Shown: positions 11,030-22,543 of the stretch, in pieces
How the letters are laid out: each line of letters begins with the position of its first letter
Position numbering within the stretch: position 1 is the stretch's first letter
NCBI GenBank assembly: GCA_035048815.1
Contig: JAUCBN010000043.1
Location: 12,465,001 to 12,529,000, forward strand
From: Abelmoschus esculentus
Taxonomy: Eukaryota; Streptophyta; Magnoliopsida; Malvales; Malvaceae
DNA length: 64,000 bases
Direction of reading: 5' to 3'
The notes under the pieces: model-generated
The model's input: only the letters and a program-made list of their open reading frames with translations
Database searches by the model: none
What the model was told of the DNA's origin: nothing
Position numbers and translations under genes: made by a program

Positions 11030-11534
11030 AGGAGTGAGCAAAACTCGACTTAACTTAAAAAAATTGAATACCTTGATTCGACTCGAGGCGTAAATACTAG
11101 ACTCGTTTTGACTCGACTCGAAAAATTTTTAATTAAAGTTAGAGTTGTAAAATGGAAACTCGAATAAAATTTTTAGTAATCAAAGAATTAATTTTTAAGT
11201 TTGGAACAAGTCTATCAATTTTTTATGATATATATACATTGATATATAAAAATATAAAGAAATATCGCTATATATGAAAAAAATATATATACTTATCTTA
11301 TATGATTAGAGAAAGTCGTTTAAACTGAAATTAAATCATACTATAACATGATAAATAATTACAATTAAATATTTATAGGAATTCGAAAACTCGACTCGAT
11401 TCGACTCGAATTTCTTAAACTCCACTCGAACCGAAAAAAATTTCAAATAAAGTTTGAGTTGTAAAATAAAACTTGTCAACTCTAATAACTCGAATTTTTT
11501 TAACTTGACTTGACTCGATCGAATACTCACCCCT
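11030..11534. mobile_element. hAT-type MITE with CGACTCGA words, about 505 bp
   Basis: The ends are AGGAGTGAGCA on the left and ATACTCACCCCT on the right, imperfect inverted repeats. Both subterminal regions are built from TCGACTCGA-type words. No convincing target duplication is seen, so limits may be off by a few bases. It belongs with the longer relative at 47847-48634. Confidence 0.6.
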
Positions 11535-11639
11535 AATATAATATACATCGGTCTGAATTATTTCAAGGTAACAATAGAATAATTAGGAACTTAAACGTTA
11601 TTTCCTTTTTGTGCATTTGAAATCATTAAAGTGCAACCC

Positions 11640-12980
11640 TTTGTTTGTCGGTGGACCCATTTTGAGAATGGATTGAACCTGTTAATGTAGGACCGGTATC
11701 GGAGTGATCCCCGACGACCACGGCAGATGGCATGTGCTTCATTCCAATGGATGTCTGAATCAGACTCTCAAGTTATAACAAGACATGTTTGATTGCTTAC
11801 AGTTTGTGTCTAATCATCGATCACTACAACTGATTCATATCTGTATCCGACACATATTCGAATATGACTAGAAAAAACAACGCTTCATTATCGTAGCCTC
11901 CGCGACCAAACACTTCTTTATCGTATCGACACTATCCGAGTTACATCAGTAGGGGCCTCAACCGTCTAATTTCACTGTTAAATTCGCAGCATCGGATGTT
12001 TTCCTCTCGGAAAGAAAGATCGGATGATTAATCCGATCCGTCCGTATGTATATAGTAGTAGCTGTAGAATATGAATGTACGATAGAAATACTACAATTCA
12101 AGATTTATCTGGTAGGATAAGTGTCGCATGATTGCATCGCAATCATCGAGCGCTGCTCGGAATCTTATTCCGATAGCTCCGACCACAAACTGTATCGAGA
12201 TAGTAACATATGTTCCATGTTAACAGGGAGTATGATCGGAATGATTCTCGGAATTCGACATCGCTTAATTCTCGACCTTACTTTTGAGATTTCCACGACA
12301 CTTGCTTTAGCACCAACAACATACTCATTTTCCAACACATCGAACACGATCATACGCATTACGAACGTAAGAAAATATTCACCTGATAGGCACTAGAAGC
12401 AAAGATTTGTATAACTTACTTCCATACGCGTTAATTGCGAAAAGGGAAGGGCGAGAAACACTTTCCTTCCAACAGTACACACATCTCGTAAATGCCGACT
12501 TTGAACGATACTCTCTACTCCATCACAATAACCTATTCGAACATGTGTCGGACATAAGTACTTTAAGAAAATTAAGAAATGTATTATAGGTATCGACAAA
12601 TTCGTATCGTCTTCGGTAACGTCTGTGTCGGATTCGTATAATCCCGGAACAAGGTTCCCATATGATCTTGCTGGTACATAAGTATTTATCATGGAAAAGA
12701 TTTGCCATACATTGAGTTTAAATTTCCATTTGGTTACACAATTGGAGACGTCTAAAGGTCCTGCAGAACATTGAATAGCACAATCACATAGCAATTAATT
12801 TAAGGTAACAACCGTGACTTAGGACTCTTCCGTCACCACCAACGCCACCGCTGCGGCAACTGCCGATGGAGGTAGAAGTGAAGAGCTATCGCCGACGATG
12901 GCGGTGCTAGCATTGTTGGACTTAACGGGTTTAAAAGCCTGGTTGAATTTTGATAATATAGATTCTAGGCCCAAATGGCT
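11640..12980 (-). other. Unresolved coding-like island, possible minus-strand gene or pseudogene
   Basis: GC content is visibly higher than in the flanking AT-rich DNA. On the minus strand I see open stretches bounded by plausible splice sites. A last exon candidate follows TTCTACAG at about 12055 and runs to a stop at about 11960 (ending NLTVKLDG). A middle block lies at 12165-12359 (VLENEYVVGAKASVVEIS) and an upstream block at 12400-12750. A promoter-like area with two TGGGCC-type site II elements sits at about 12970-13000. I could not join these into one frame and recognise no family. Words such as CCGACAC...TTCGAATA recur at 11850 and 12545, which points to a repeat component. It may be a decayed gene or a non-coding transcript. 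Confidence 0.35.
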
Positions 12981-14417
12981 AATGGGTTTTTGGGCCTATC
13001 TTAGTATATGGAGTAATTATTTTCATTTCACATTTATCAAAAAATCTAATTAATCGATTGACACACTTCGTATGAATTTTTTTTTAAAATATATTTAAAA
13101 TATTTTGTATTTAGATTATTATATTTAAAATTTAAATAAAAATATTTAATTTAATTAAATTCCATCATCCAATTTTTATAATTAATAAATTCATTTATAC
13201 TAACACTATTAAGTAATTATAACAAAATAAAATAAAATTGACACTTGCAATTTTTTATATATCATCATCAGATAACATCTAATAAAAAAATTTCTAATAT
13301 CTTTGTTAGATTTTATAAAAAAAATAATTATATATTTTAATTTATTTAAATAACATATTAAAAAAATCACAAAAATTATTTAAATTATTAATTAAATATT
13401 ATTAAAATTATCCAACAATGTTATTATATTCATGAAAAATGTCAAAAAAATATTATCATTTTAGTTCATTTTGGTTAAAATTATATGATTTATATTTTGA
13501 TATTTTTATAATAAATTTTTAATTTCGCCTCGATTATTAGGTTTATGTTTCCCCATTCACATGTATCCAAAAGCCATGCATATGGTTTTAACATGAACAC
13601 ATTTCTAATCAAATTAAGCATATTAACTTTATATTAGGGAATAATTTATGTATAGAATTTGAACTTTGAATATAGCATCCATAGGTTAAAAGTAGATTTG
13701 AGATTGAGGGATAAAGCGTAAATGTTTAAAAGTAGGGGTTAAATTCATAAAAAAATAATTTTTAAAAGAATTTAAATAAAAAACAAAAATAAAAAAGAAA
13801 TTCTTCGTGGTGGGAGACAATTGCCCCTCCCCACTCCCATGTAACTTCGCCTCTGACTATATATATCGCGACATGTGAATACCTCTACGATTTGTTTATA
13901 TAAGGCTTAATGTCAAAAAGTTTTGTTCTATATTTTTTTTCTTGAAGCAATTTAGCCCAATATTTTATTTTAGATCAAAATGATTATTATGTGAATAAAA
14001 ATTGTTGGTCTAATGTTATAAACAACTTAAACTGACTTAATAGAATGATGCGTTAGAAGATTTTTTTTATAAGATTATTTTTTGATTCATGTGTCAAAGT
14101 TAGCATATTTACCTATATGATATTGTTATTGTGGTGTGAATTGCAGTGTAGGTTTGTCAAGTCATTTCAAGCCATTTACCGTTAGTTGAGTTATAGTTTT
14201 CATCTCCAAGAGATCATTTTGACCCAAAATAAAACGCTAAAGATTAAATTACTTTAAAAAATAGTGATTAAAGTGACCACTCTGTCAAATATCAAGGGTA
14301 TTTTTTTGATATTATGTCTTTATATTAAGAGAGAGAAGGAAGAAGAAGAAATAGAAAAAAAAGAGGAATAAGAGAACAAAAATCTTTTATCCCAACACCA
14401 AAAAATTAAGTCTTACG
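12981..14417. other. AT-rich intergenic DNA with a dispersed repeat piece
   Basis: There is no gene. At about 13690-13860 lies a minus-strand copy of a dispersed repeat (GGGGAGGGGCAA plus TTAACCCCTACTTTTAAAC words) that is also present in plus orientation at about 46940-47130. The remainder is simple AT-rich sequence. Confidence 0.45.
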
Positions 14418-14892
14418 TAGAGATGACACGAGTCGTGTCGTGTCGGATTTTCGGTCCACCCGCATCCAACCCCCAAAATTATACCTTCTACTTGACTCGA
14501 CCCGATTTTAAGGTGAAAAAAAATCCAACCCAATCTGACCTAACCTGATTTTTAAGCTTTAAAATCCGACTCGACCCGAATCATAAAAATTTAAAATTTA
14601 GGGACTTAATTATAAAAAAAATAAAATTTTAGTGACCTAATTGTAAAAAATTAATTTTAGTAACCTAATTATATAAAAAAATATATAAAAAGGGATCATT
14701 ATTGTAAATATCTCTAAAATGTATATGAAAAAATTACACTATTAGTCACGGATATTTTTTTCCACTCTATGCCCGAACCCGACCCAATCCGAGATCACTT
14801 TTAAAAAAAACCCGACCCGAACATAAAAATCCAACTTAATTGGATCGGATCGGGTCAAAACCTGTCGAGTTCGAGTTTTGTGCTCATCCCTA
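14418..14892. mobile_element. hAT-type MITE, 475 bp, with 7-of-8 target duplication
   Basis: The ends are TAGAGATGA and TCATCCCTA, inverted with one mismatch. Flanks are GTCTTACG (14410-14417) and ATCTTACG (14893-14900), a 7-of-8 match as expected for the 8-bp hAT target duplication. Subterminal DNA repeats CGACCCGA and GATCGGGTC words. Confidence 0.75.
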
Positions 14893-14900
14893 ATCTTACG

Positions 14901-15130
14901 TCCTAATCCTAAATCTTAAATTCTAAACCTTAAACTTTAAAATTAAATCTTACATCGTAAACCTTAAACTATAACTCTAAACTTTAACCCTAAATAATAA
15001 ACCTAATACATTGACTTTGAGACATAAATAAGAAAGAACATATGATTTTCGTTTGGAATAAGTCAGTTGATTTTTTTAAAATCAAGTTGGAATCCAGAAG
15101 CGATAACACTGACATCCACCCAAACTTGAC
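14901..15130. repeat. Degenerate CCTAAAC telomere-word tract and flank
   Basis: At 14901-15010 short words such as CCTAAATC, CTAAACC and TAACCCTAAA recur without a strict period. This resembles decayed plant telomere-like repeats. No gene is seen. Confidence 0.5.
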
Positions 15131-15465
15131 TATTTTGCACGTGAGGATATATAATTCTGGTAAACTTCTATGAATTTTTGCGATGGACTGTGTCTATGTT
15201 TCCTTTTTGAGTGTAAAATGACACGTGCTGAGTGGGTTCTGGGCACATGCTGGATAATATGGCACGGTTAAAACAAGGTTTTCAACGCCTAACGTTCTCA
15301 CAATCTCCTATATATAGACCAGCTATAAGTGCAGTATAGGAAAGTATCTACTTTCGTTGATCAGCTTTTCAATCACAGAAAAATCATTTACAAACACACA
15401 ATCAAGAATTTAAATTATAATATTTTCAGTTACCATATTTCATTATAATTATAAATAATAATAGA
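15131..15465 (+). promoter_or_regulatory. Orphan promoter: two G-boxes, TATA box, leader
   Basis: CACGTG G-box/ABRE cores lie at 15138-15143 and 15222-15227, the second as ACACGTGC. CTATATATAG is at 15308-15317, followed by a leader of about 150 bp. The spacing is that of a plant promoter; in the family such G-boxes respond to abscisic acid or light. A copia LTR begins at 15466, so the gene once driven from here has been separated from it by about 19.6 kb of retrotransposon. Nothing coding appears directly right of the copia at 35.1-36.0 kb. Confidence 0.45.
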
Positions 15466-15712
15466 TGTTAGGTAAAAATAATAATATTTGTTTTTTTCAT
15501 AGAAAATCTCTTACTCTTTAGGAATTAATTAATCATGTCATTTGTTCCTAATTGTTAGCTAGCAGTTTGTTTTGCTTTGTTATTTTTAACTTTCATTTAT
15601 TTTATGTACAACCTATATAAAGTTTTTTTTGCTGTTTAGAATTACATCAGTTTCTGACTTTTTATCTCTTCTAATCTATCTAAAGTTTTGCTAGTCTTTA
15701 CTGTTACCAACA
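15466..15712 (+). repeat. 5' LTR of the copia element
   Basis: It starts TGTTAGGTAAAAATAATAAT and ends CCAACA, 247 bp. It matches the 3' copy at 34869-35027 over its first 160 bp with scattered substitutions, and includes the shared stretch TTATGTACAACCTATATAAA. Confidence 0.85.
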
Positions 15713-15716
15713 GTGG

Positions 15717-17276
15717 TGTAATCACCGGAATTTGTCCGGGGAGTCGCCACCAATCGTTTTTACCGGTGCGATTGGAACACCAAATTTGCGTCTGCGAAAC
15801 CAGAGTTGGATCCGGGAGTCTGTTACGCGTAGGGAAGGGTGAGCACCCCTACAACGCCCAAAATTGGCACCTGTCGGTTACACGATATTTTATACGATCG
15901 AAAATAACAATCCGATATCGAATCTGTAAAAAAAATGGTTAGTAATATTTAATAATAATAATAAAATAGGAAAAAAATAATTTTCCAGGGACTAAGCTGC
16001 AAAATCAGAAAACATTTGGGTTAAATAATATATAGCAAGGGTAAAATTGAAAGTAATAAAAAAAGAATGATTAAATTATAAAGATAGTGACGAAATTAGA
16101 AGAAAATGCAAACTGGACGGCTGAAATGTGATTAGGCTGAGGATGCAGGGACCACGCAAGTAATTTTCCCCTTTTCCCGGGTTACACGCGGATCCGGGTC
16201 TGGATCGGGTTTGGTCTCGGGTGCCTAGGTTCAAAACGGCACCGTTTTGAGCCATAATAACCAGCACCAAAACGGTGTCGTTTTGCGCAGTATATATAGC
16301 CCTTTTCTCTTATTTTTTTAGCTTCAATTTTCATTTGTTTCTTCTCCTCAAAACCAGAAAGACCAGAGCTTTGAAAGCTCTCCAGGAGGTCGGCCGGCTG
16401 CTTTCTCCGGCCACCACGCGCGGCCGCCGGCCGTCGTGCTGGTGGCCGGAACCAAGAAAAAAAAACACTTTCCGGCTCTTCTCGACGCAATGAACACGGA
16501 TCTGCACTCGGTTTTTCGAAAGGATGCCCCTAGCAACGTAGATCTGAAAGATAAGTACTCGGGTTCCCTTTTTTTTTTTACCTTATTTCTTGCTTTCTTT
16601 GCTTTCGATTGGTACTCCGATTTGCCTTCTTTTTTTTCTTTTTTTTTTTGGATATATGCGTGGCTATTGGGGGTGTTTTTTTGGACCAATTTTGCTCGAA
16701 TATTTCTTTCTTTGATTGATTTTTTTTTTGCCCCGGTTGCTAACCGGTTTTACATGAACATGCATGGTATTTATACCCTTGATTTTATAGTGCATTAAAA
16801 ACTGGAAATAGGATTTTTATCCTATTTTTCCATAGATCTAATCATGTTTGTTCTCTTATTTTGCAAGTGGAGAGGACGTTGCCGGTGAAGTCTGGCCCTT
16901 CACGTGGTCTGGGCGGTGGCCGGCCAAGAGGACGAATCATAGGGCGCGTGACCACCACGCGCTATTCGAATAGCCGCGCGTGGTGGCCACGCGCGGACAG
17001 CTGGCAGACGTGAAGATCAAGGGGCGACCGGTTTGATTTAATTGGTCAAGGTCGGTTTGGTTGGTCAAGGCTGGTTTGGTTAGATAATTAGGGTTAGTTA
17101 GGGTTTGTAATTTTGTTTGGGTCAGATTAATTTGGGTCTGATTGTTGGGCTTGATTTGTAATTATTTAGTATTGGGCTAAGGGGTGTAGTGGGCCAACCG
17201 GTTTTTAAGGGTTAATGGAGTGTTTGTAGTATTTGGATATGGGTTGTAATGGGTTTTAATTAAATAGGTTATTACA
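15717..17276 (-). repeat. 3' LTR (element orientation) of the Tat/Ogre-like element
   Basis: On the plus strand it runs from TGTAATCACCGG to GGTTATTACA, 1560 bp, nearly identical to 29144-30699. It contains AAACGGCACCGTTTT-type inverted words, a TATATATA box at about 16291, long T tracts, and a GC-rich hairpin at 16952-16986. Several long antisense frames here are by-products of composition. Confidence 0.95.
16952..16986. repeat. GC-rich hairpin in the LTR
   Basis: Arms CCACCACGCG and CGCGTGGTGG flank the 12-bp palindrome CTATTCGAATAG, giving a nearly perfect 35-bp inverted repeat. It is conserved in the other LTR at 30375-30409. Confidence 0.85.
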
Positions 17277-17292
17277 GCTGCCCCTCTTTGCT
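17277..17292 (-). other. Polypurine tract of the Tat/Ogre-like element
   Basis: The minus strand reads GAGCAAAGAGGGGCAGC directly before the LTR start TGTAATAACC, the expected site for priming plus-strand synthesis. Confidence 0.8.
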
Positions 17293-19083
17293 CATTGTTG
17301 TGTAACAGCAATAGAGAAAAGATAAAGAATATCCCATTTCATCTGGAGTGGTTTAGGGGTTTTTCTTTGGTAAGGTAAGGGCTCTTGTGGTGTAGTTGAG
17401 GTTCTTTTGGTAAGGCTTTGGTTTTCGGTGGCCACCGCCTTTTCTTCTAGAGCTTCAACTTGATCTACTCCACCGCCCTTGTTGACCAAACCTTCAAAAC
17501 TTGAGGATTTGTTGGAGAAGACGGCACAAAACTTGAGCTGATGATATTATCATTTCTGTCGAAGACTTGACCTGGCTGCAACATTGTCGGAGAAGCATGG
17601 CCTGGTATGAGCACTGATGTCTGATCTAGCTTCACTATTGAGGAAGCGAGATCCGACAAGGAATTTTGATGCTCGATTAAGATACAACATTGACTGACGA
17701 AGCACAATCTATTCGGTTCATCTGCGACACTGACGCTGAGATTGAGAACAACATTCGATCTGCTTGCAACACTGCCGGAGAAGCGAGACCTGACGACGAA
17801 TTCTGTCATTCTTAAGCTGCAACACTGACGAAGAGGCATGGTTTGTCTGATCCATCTACAACACTGCCGTGAGATGGGACACGTCCATTGATCTACTTGC
17901 AACACTGCTGGAGAAGCGAGATCTGAGGACGTTGAGTTCTGACACTCAATTTAGTTGCAACACTGACGAAGCATGATCTAACGGAGTTTTAATACTGCTA
18001 CACTGACGAAGAAGCACTATTTGAGAATGAGTTTGCATGCTGCTACACTGACGAAGAAGCGTCATCCTTATTGGTAACCTTGACTTTGGGCCAGTTGTAC
18101 TATTTCTTTGAGTACACTCGTGAGATTGAAATTTTTCAAAGGATTTATTTCCTTTGACCATTTTTGAAAATGGATTTTAAAGGATATTCAAATGATCCTC
18201 TTTTATGCATTTTCCCCAAATGCACAGGGGTCAACAGATTTGACTCGCCTTTACCGGTGGCCGTTTGCCCCGGGCTAGTTGTACCATTATCCTGGGTACG
18301 ATCAGTTGGTACCAATCCTGAGATTGGATTTCTTCAAAGGGATTGATTTCCTTTGACCATTCGTGAAAATGAATTTTAAAGGACATTTGAATAGTCTTCC
18401 TCGCTCATTGGTTTTATTTTTCACCAGATGACGTATCTATTGAGTAACAGTAAGTGCAAAGGATGATGATTCTTACCTGTATTCCTCAATGAAGGGTTGT
18501 AGTCTGGAGTAGAGGTGCACTATTCTGTCGAAGTGCTTTTGATGACGATGCTACGTTCGTCTGTTTCATTGCTTGCTGAAGAGACAAGATCTGTAACACT
18601 TTTGCAAATAGATTCAAACTGTTAAGGTTAGCATGCACCGCATGATTCTAATCCTAACATGTATGATGTATGCATGCATGCATGAGATGCGAGATGCATA
18701 TGACAATGACTTTTCCGAAATTGCTTGATCAACTGTCTTGATTGTTTGTTGACACATTGACAACTGTGTTTCTGTCACCAGACGAGATTATCTGATTCCA
18801 ATCTGTTTGGATGATGTACTTTCTGTTTTCATAGCATCTCTTAACAAGGTACACTATCCTGTGTAGGGTTGCTTCTAGTTCCTGTGCTTTTAGGAAATTT
18901 CAGAAACAATGTATGAATACCAAAATTTTGATACTTTTTATTAACAAAAGTTTCATTGATAACAAAAAGTAATTACTGATAACAATAAAAATACAAAAAG
19001 ACAAAATTTTGACGCTCCAGATATTTGACTATCCAGCATTTCAGAGCTATCTTGACGGGGTATATTCGTGTGTCTAGGGGCTT
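17293..19083 (-). other. 3' untranslated region of the Tat/Ogre-like element
   Basis: About 1.8 kb between the integrase stop and the polypurine tract have no conserved frame. The left half is a degenerate tandem array (17570-18070). At 18080-18400 a unit of roughly 190 bp is present twice, each with CCTTTGACCATT and GAAAATG(G/A)ATTTTAAAGGA. Long, repeat-rich 3' UTRs are typical of Tat-lineage elements. Confidence 0.7.
17570..18070. repeat. Degenerate tandem array with TGCAACACTGACGAAGAAGC core
   Basis: Eight or more copies of a core like TGCAACACTG(C)CGGAGAAGCGAGA occur at irregular spacing (about 30-110 bp). Links such as GATCTGACGACGAATTCTG are partly conserved. It forms open frames on the minus strand because the unit lacks stops, but codons are not conserved. 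Confidence 0.8.
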
Positions 19084-22000
19084 TCAGGCAAAGTACTTCT
19101 TGACTGAGTCTGAGTTCACCGGGTTGGGTAGATCTTTGCCATCCATTTCTGTCAGGATTAATGCTCCTCCTGAGAAGGCTTTCTTCACTATGTACGGTCC
19201 TTCCCAATTCGGCATCCATTTGCCTCGGAAATCTTTCTGTATAGGGAGAATCTTTTTCAGAACTAGATCCCCTTCTTGAAAAATTCGTGGCCGAACCTTT
19301 TTATTGAAGGCCCTCATCATCCGTTTCTGGTATATTTACCCATGTCGGATGGCCCTTAACCTTTTTTCCTCGATTAAAGCAAGCTGGTCATGTCTAGCTT
19401 GAACCCATTCTGCTTCATCCAATTTTAGTTCAGACAAAACTTTTAAGGAAGGGATTTCGACCTCTATGGGTAAAACTGCCTCCATCCCATATACCAGGGA
19501 AAAAGGTGTTGCCCCAGTAGAAGTTCTAGCTGATGTTCTGTATGCGAACAGGGCAAACGGTAGTTTCTCGTGCCAGTCTCGATAAGTCTCTACCATTTTC
19601 CCCACAATTCTCTTGATGTTTTTGTTGGCAGCTTCCACTGCTCCGTTCATTTGCGGACGATATGGTGAAGAATTGTGACACCGTATGTTGTATTGCTTAC
19701 AGACTTCAGCTATGGTCTTATTATTCAAATTCAACGCATTATCGGATATGATGCTTTCTGGCATTCCATATCGACAAATGATTTCCTTTTTGAGGAATCT
19801 GCTTACTGCTACTTTGGTGACATTCGCATAAGTGGCTGCTTCTACCCACTTAGTGAAATAATCGATGACGACGAATATGAATCGATGACCATTGGAAGCC
19901 TTTGGTGAGATAGGCCCAATGACGTCCATGCCCCATATGGAAAATGGCCAAGGGGATGTCATCACATGCAACGGTGATGGAGGAACGTGAATCTTGTCTG
20001 CATATATTTGACATTTGTGACATTTTTTAGCGTACTCAACGCTATCACTCTCCATTGTGGGCCAGTAGTACCCGAACCTCATAATTTGTCTTGCCATGGT
20101 GAACCCGTTAGCGTGGGTTCCACAGACACCTTCATGTACTTCTTCAAGGATCATCTTGGCTTCGGTGGCATTCACACATCATAGCAATATCTGATCTTTT
20201 CTCTTTTTATACAATATCTCGCCATCTAGGACGTAGTCAATTGTCAGTCTTCGCAACGTCCTTTTCTCATTTTCTGAAGCTTCTTTTGGATACTCACGAT
20301 TCTTTATGTATTGTAAGATATCGTGATACCAAAGACATTCATTGCTTTCGTCCTCTTCAATATTGTAGCAGTAGGCTGGAGAGTCATATATACTCATCTG
20401 TATCGGCCTCAAATCTGAGGATTGATTCACTTGAATCAACGATGACAATGTAGCCAAAGCGTCTGCCATTTGATTCTCTTCTCGCGGCAGATAGTGGAAG
20501 GTTATTTCGTAGAATGGCTTGATCAAGTCAAGGACCAAATTTTGATATTCCATCAACTTGGGGTCTCGGGTGCCCCATTCTCCTCGAAGTTGGTAGATCA
20601 CGAGCATTGAGTCTCCGTATACCTTCAACTGTTTAATCTTACGATCGATGGCTGCTCGGATTCCCATGATGCATGCTTCATACTCTGCTACGTTGTTAGT
20701 GCAGTCAAAGTCAAGCTTACTTGCGAAGGGGTAATAGTCGCTTTCTGGGGATACTAGTATTGCCTCAATTCCCTTACCAGTGGCATTGGAAGCACCATCA
20801 AAATTCAATTTCCAGTATCCGTCGTCTGTGGCATTTTCCTCGACACACATCAGGTCTTCATTAGGAAAGTCAAAATTTAGAGGTTCGTAGTCCTCTAAAG
20901 CTCGACTAGCAAGGAAGTCTGCTATGGCGCTCTCTTTTATGGCCTTTTGATTGACATACACGATGTCAAATTCAGACAATAGGATCTGCCATCTAGCCAT
21001 TCTGCCTGTCAGCGCAGTGGACTCCATCAAATACTTGAGAGGGTCGAGTTTTGAGATCAGACACGTTGTATGATACAACATGTATTGCCTCAGTCTTTTT
21101 GTTGTCCAGACCAAAGCGCAACAGGCCTTTTCGACTGATGAATACCTCACTTCGCAATCTGTAAATTTCTTGCTGAGGTAGTAGATCGCTTTTTCTTTTC
21201 TGCCCGAGTCATCGTGTTGGCCCAACACACATCCCATGGATTTCTCGAAGACCGTTAAATATAGAATTAGCGGTCTATTCGGCACTGGTGGCACCAAAAC
21301 TGGCGGGTTGGTCAAATAATATTTGATCTTGTCGAAAGCCTCCTGACACTCATCGTCCCATTCGCCAGGATTATGCTTTTTCAGGAGTCGGAAGATAGGA
21401 TCACATCTTTCAGTCAGTTGTGAAATGAACCGAGCAATGTAATTCAACCTTCCTAGGAAACCTCTTACTTGCTTTTGGGTGTGGGGGGGGGGGGGCGATA
21501 ACTCTTGGATGGCTTTAACTTTGTCAGGGTCAACCTCGATGCCCTTCTCGCTGACTATGAAGCCCAACAGTTTTCCTGATGCGACTCTGAATGTGCATTT
21601 GGCAGGATTCAGTTTCAATTTGAACTTTCTTAATCTTAAGAAAAGCTTTCTCAAGACTCTTATATGTTCATCTTCGGTCCGTGATTTAGCGATCATGTCA
21701 TCAACGTAGACCTCAATTTCTTTGTGCATCATGTCATGAAATAGGGTCACCATTGCTCGTTGGTACGTTGCCCCAGCATTCTTAAATCCGAAGGGCATTA
21801 CCCTATAACAGAAGGTTCCCCATTGTGTCACAAACGTTGTTTTATGCATATCATTAGGACACATTTTGATTTGATTGTACCCTGAAAATCCGTCCATAAA
21901 GGAGAACAGAGAGTGTTTTGCTGTATTATCGACTAAAGTATCGATGTGAGGTAGCGGGAAATTATCCTTCGGACTGGCTTTGTTCAAGTCTCTGTAGTCA

Positions 22001-22543
22001 ACACACATGCGGACTTTCCCATCTTTCTTGGGTACTGGTACTATGTTAGCTACCCATTCTAAGTATTTTATTTCTTGAAGGAATCCAGCATTATATTGCT
22101 TCTTCACCTCTTCTTTTATTTTCAGCAGTACATCAGGTCTCATTTTTCGTAGTTTTTGTTGAACCGGTTTGCAATCTTCTCTTATGGGAAGCTTATGTAT
22201 CACAATGTCTGTGCTTAAACCAGGCATATCTTGATAGGACCAAGCGAAGACATCTCTAAACTCTTGCAGCAGAGTGATCAAGTCTTGTCTAGTTTCGGCT
22301 GTAATGCACGTGCCGATTTTAACTTCCTTGTTTTCTTCATCGTCCCCCAGACTCACAATTTCTACTGATTCCTTGTGAGGTTGGATTTGTTTCTCGTCTT
22401 GCTCTATCAGTCTCAACAAGTCAGGAGGCAATTCGTAGTTTTGGTCCTCATCCGGTTCTGAAGATTCCCCTAGACACACTTCTTTTTCGAAGATAAGCTC
22501 TGAGTCAGCTTCAGTGTCAATTGATAGTTCAATATCAGGGGAC
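19084..22543 (-). CDS. pol exon: RT, RNase H, second RNase H, integrase (two nonsense codons)
   Basis: The frame stays open from the predicted splice acceptor at 22543 to the TAA at 19084, except for TGA at 20179-20181 (Arg expected) and TAA at 19336-19338 (Gln expected). RT has KKDGKVRMCVDYRDLNK and catalytic YVDD (21697-21708). The first RNase H (about 21270-21050) is degenerate. A second, archaeal-type RNase H (about 20830-20440) keeps its acidic residues: LNFDGAS, NNVAEYEA, VYGDSM, MADALA. Integrase has an HHCC zinc region ending CHKCQ, a core with GMDVIGP, ISDN and the catalytic Glu in NGAVEAANK, and a C-terminal GDLVLKK region. The proteins copy the RNA genome and insert the cDNA. A 13-base C run lies in the RT-RNase H linker and keeps the frame. 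Without restored codons only RT and RNase H would be made. Confidence 0.92.

Noticed and set aside
12407..12589. 60-codon plus-strand frame
   Set aside because: Composition and splice-like borders of the island favour the opposite strand; no motif supports the plus strand.
16182..16798. Several frames of 70-120 codons
   Set aside because: They lie inside the LTR, appear in equivalent form in the other LTR copy (29504-30205), and have low-complexity Phe/Lys-rich text without conserved motifs.
17465..18161. Minus-strand frames of 146 and 71 codons
   Set aside because: They arise because the tandem unit in the 3' UTR lacks stops; the peptide repeats imperfectly and has no domain.
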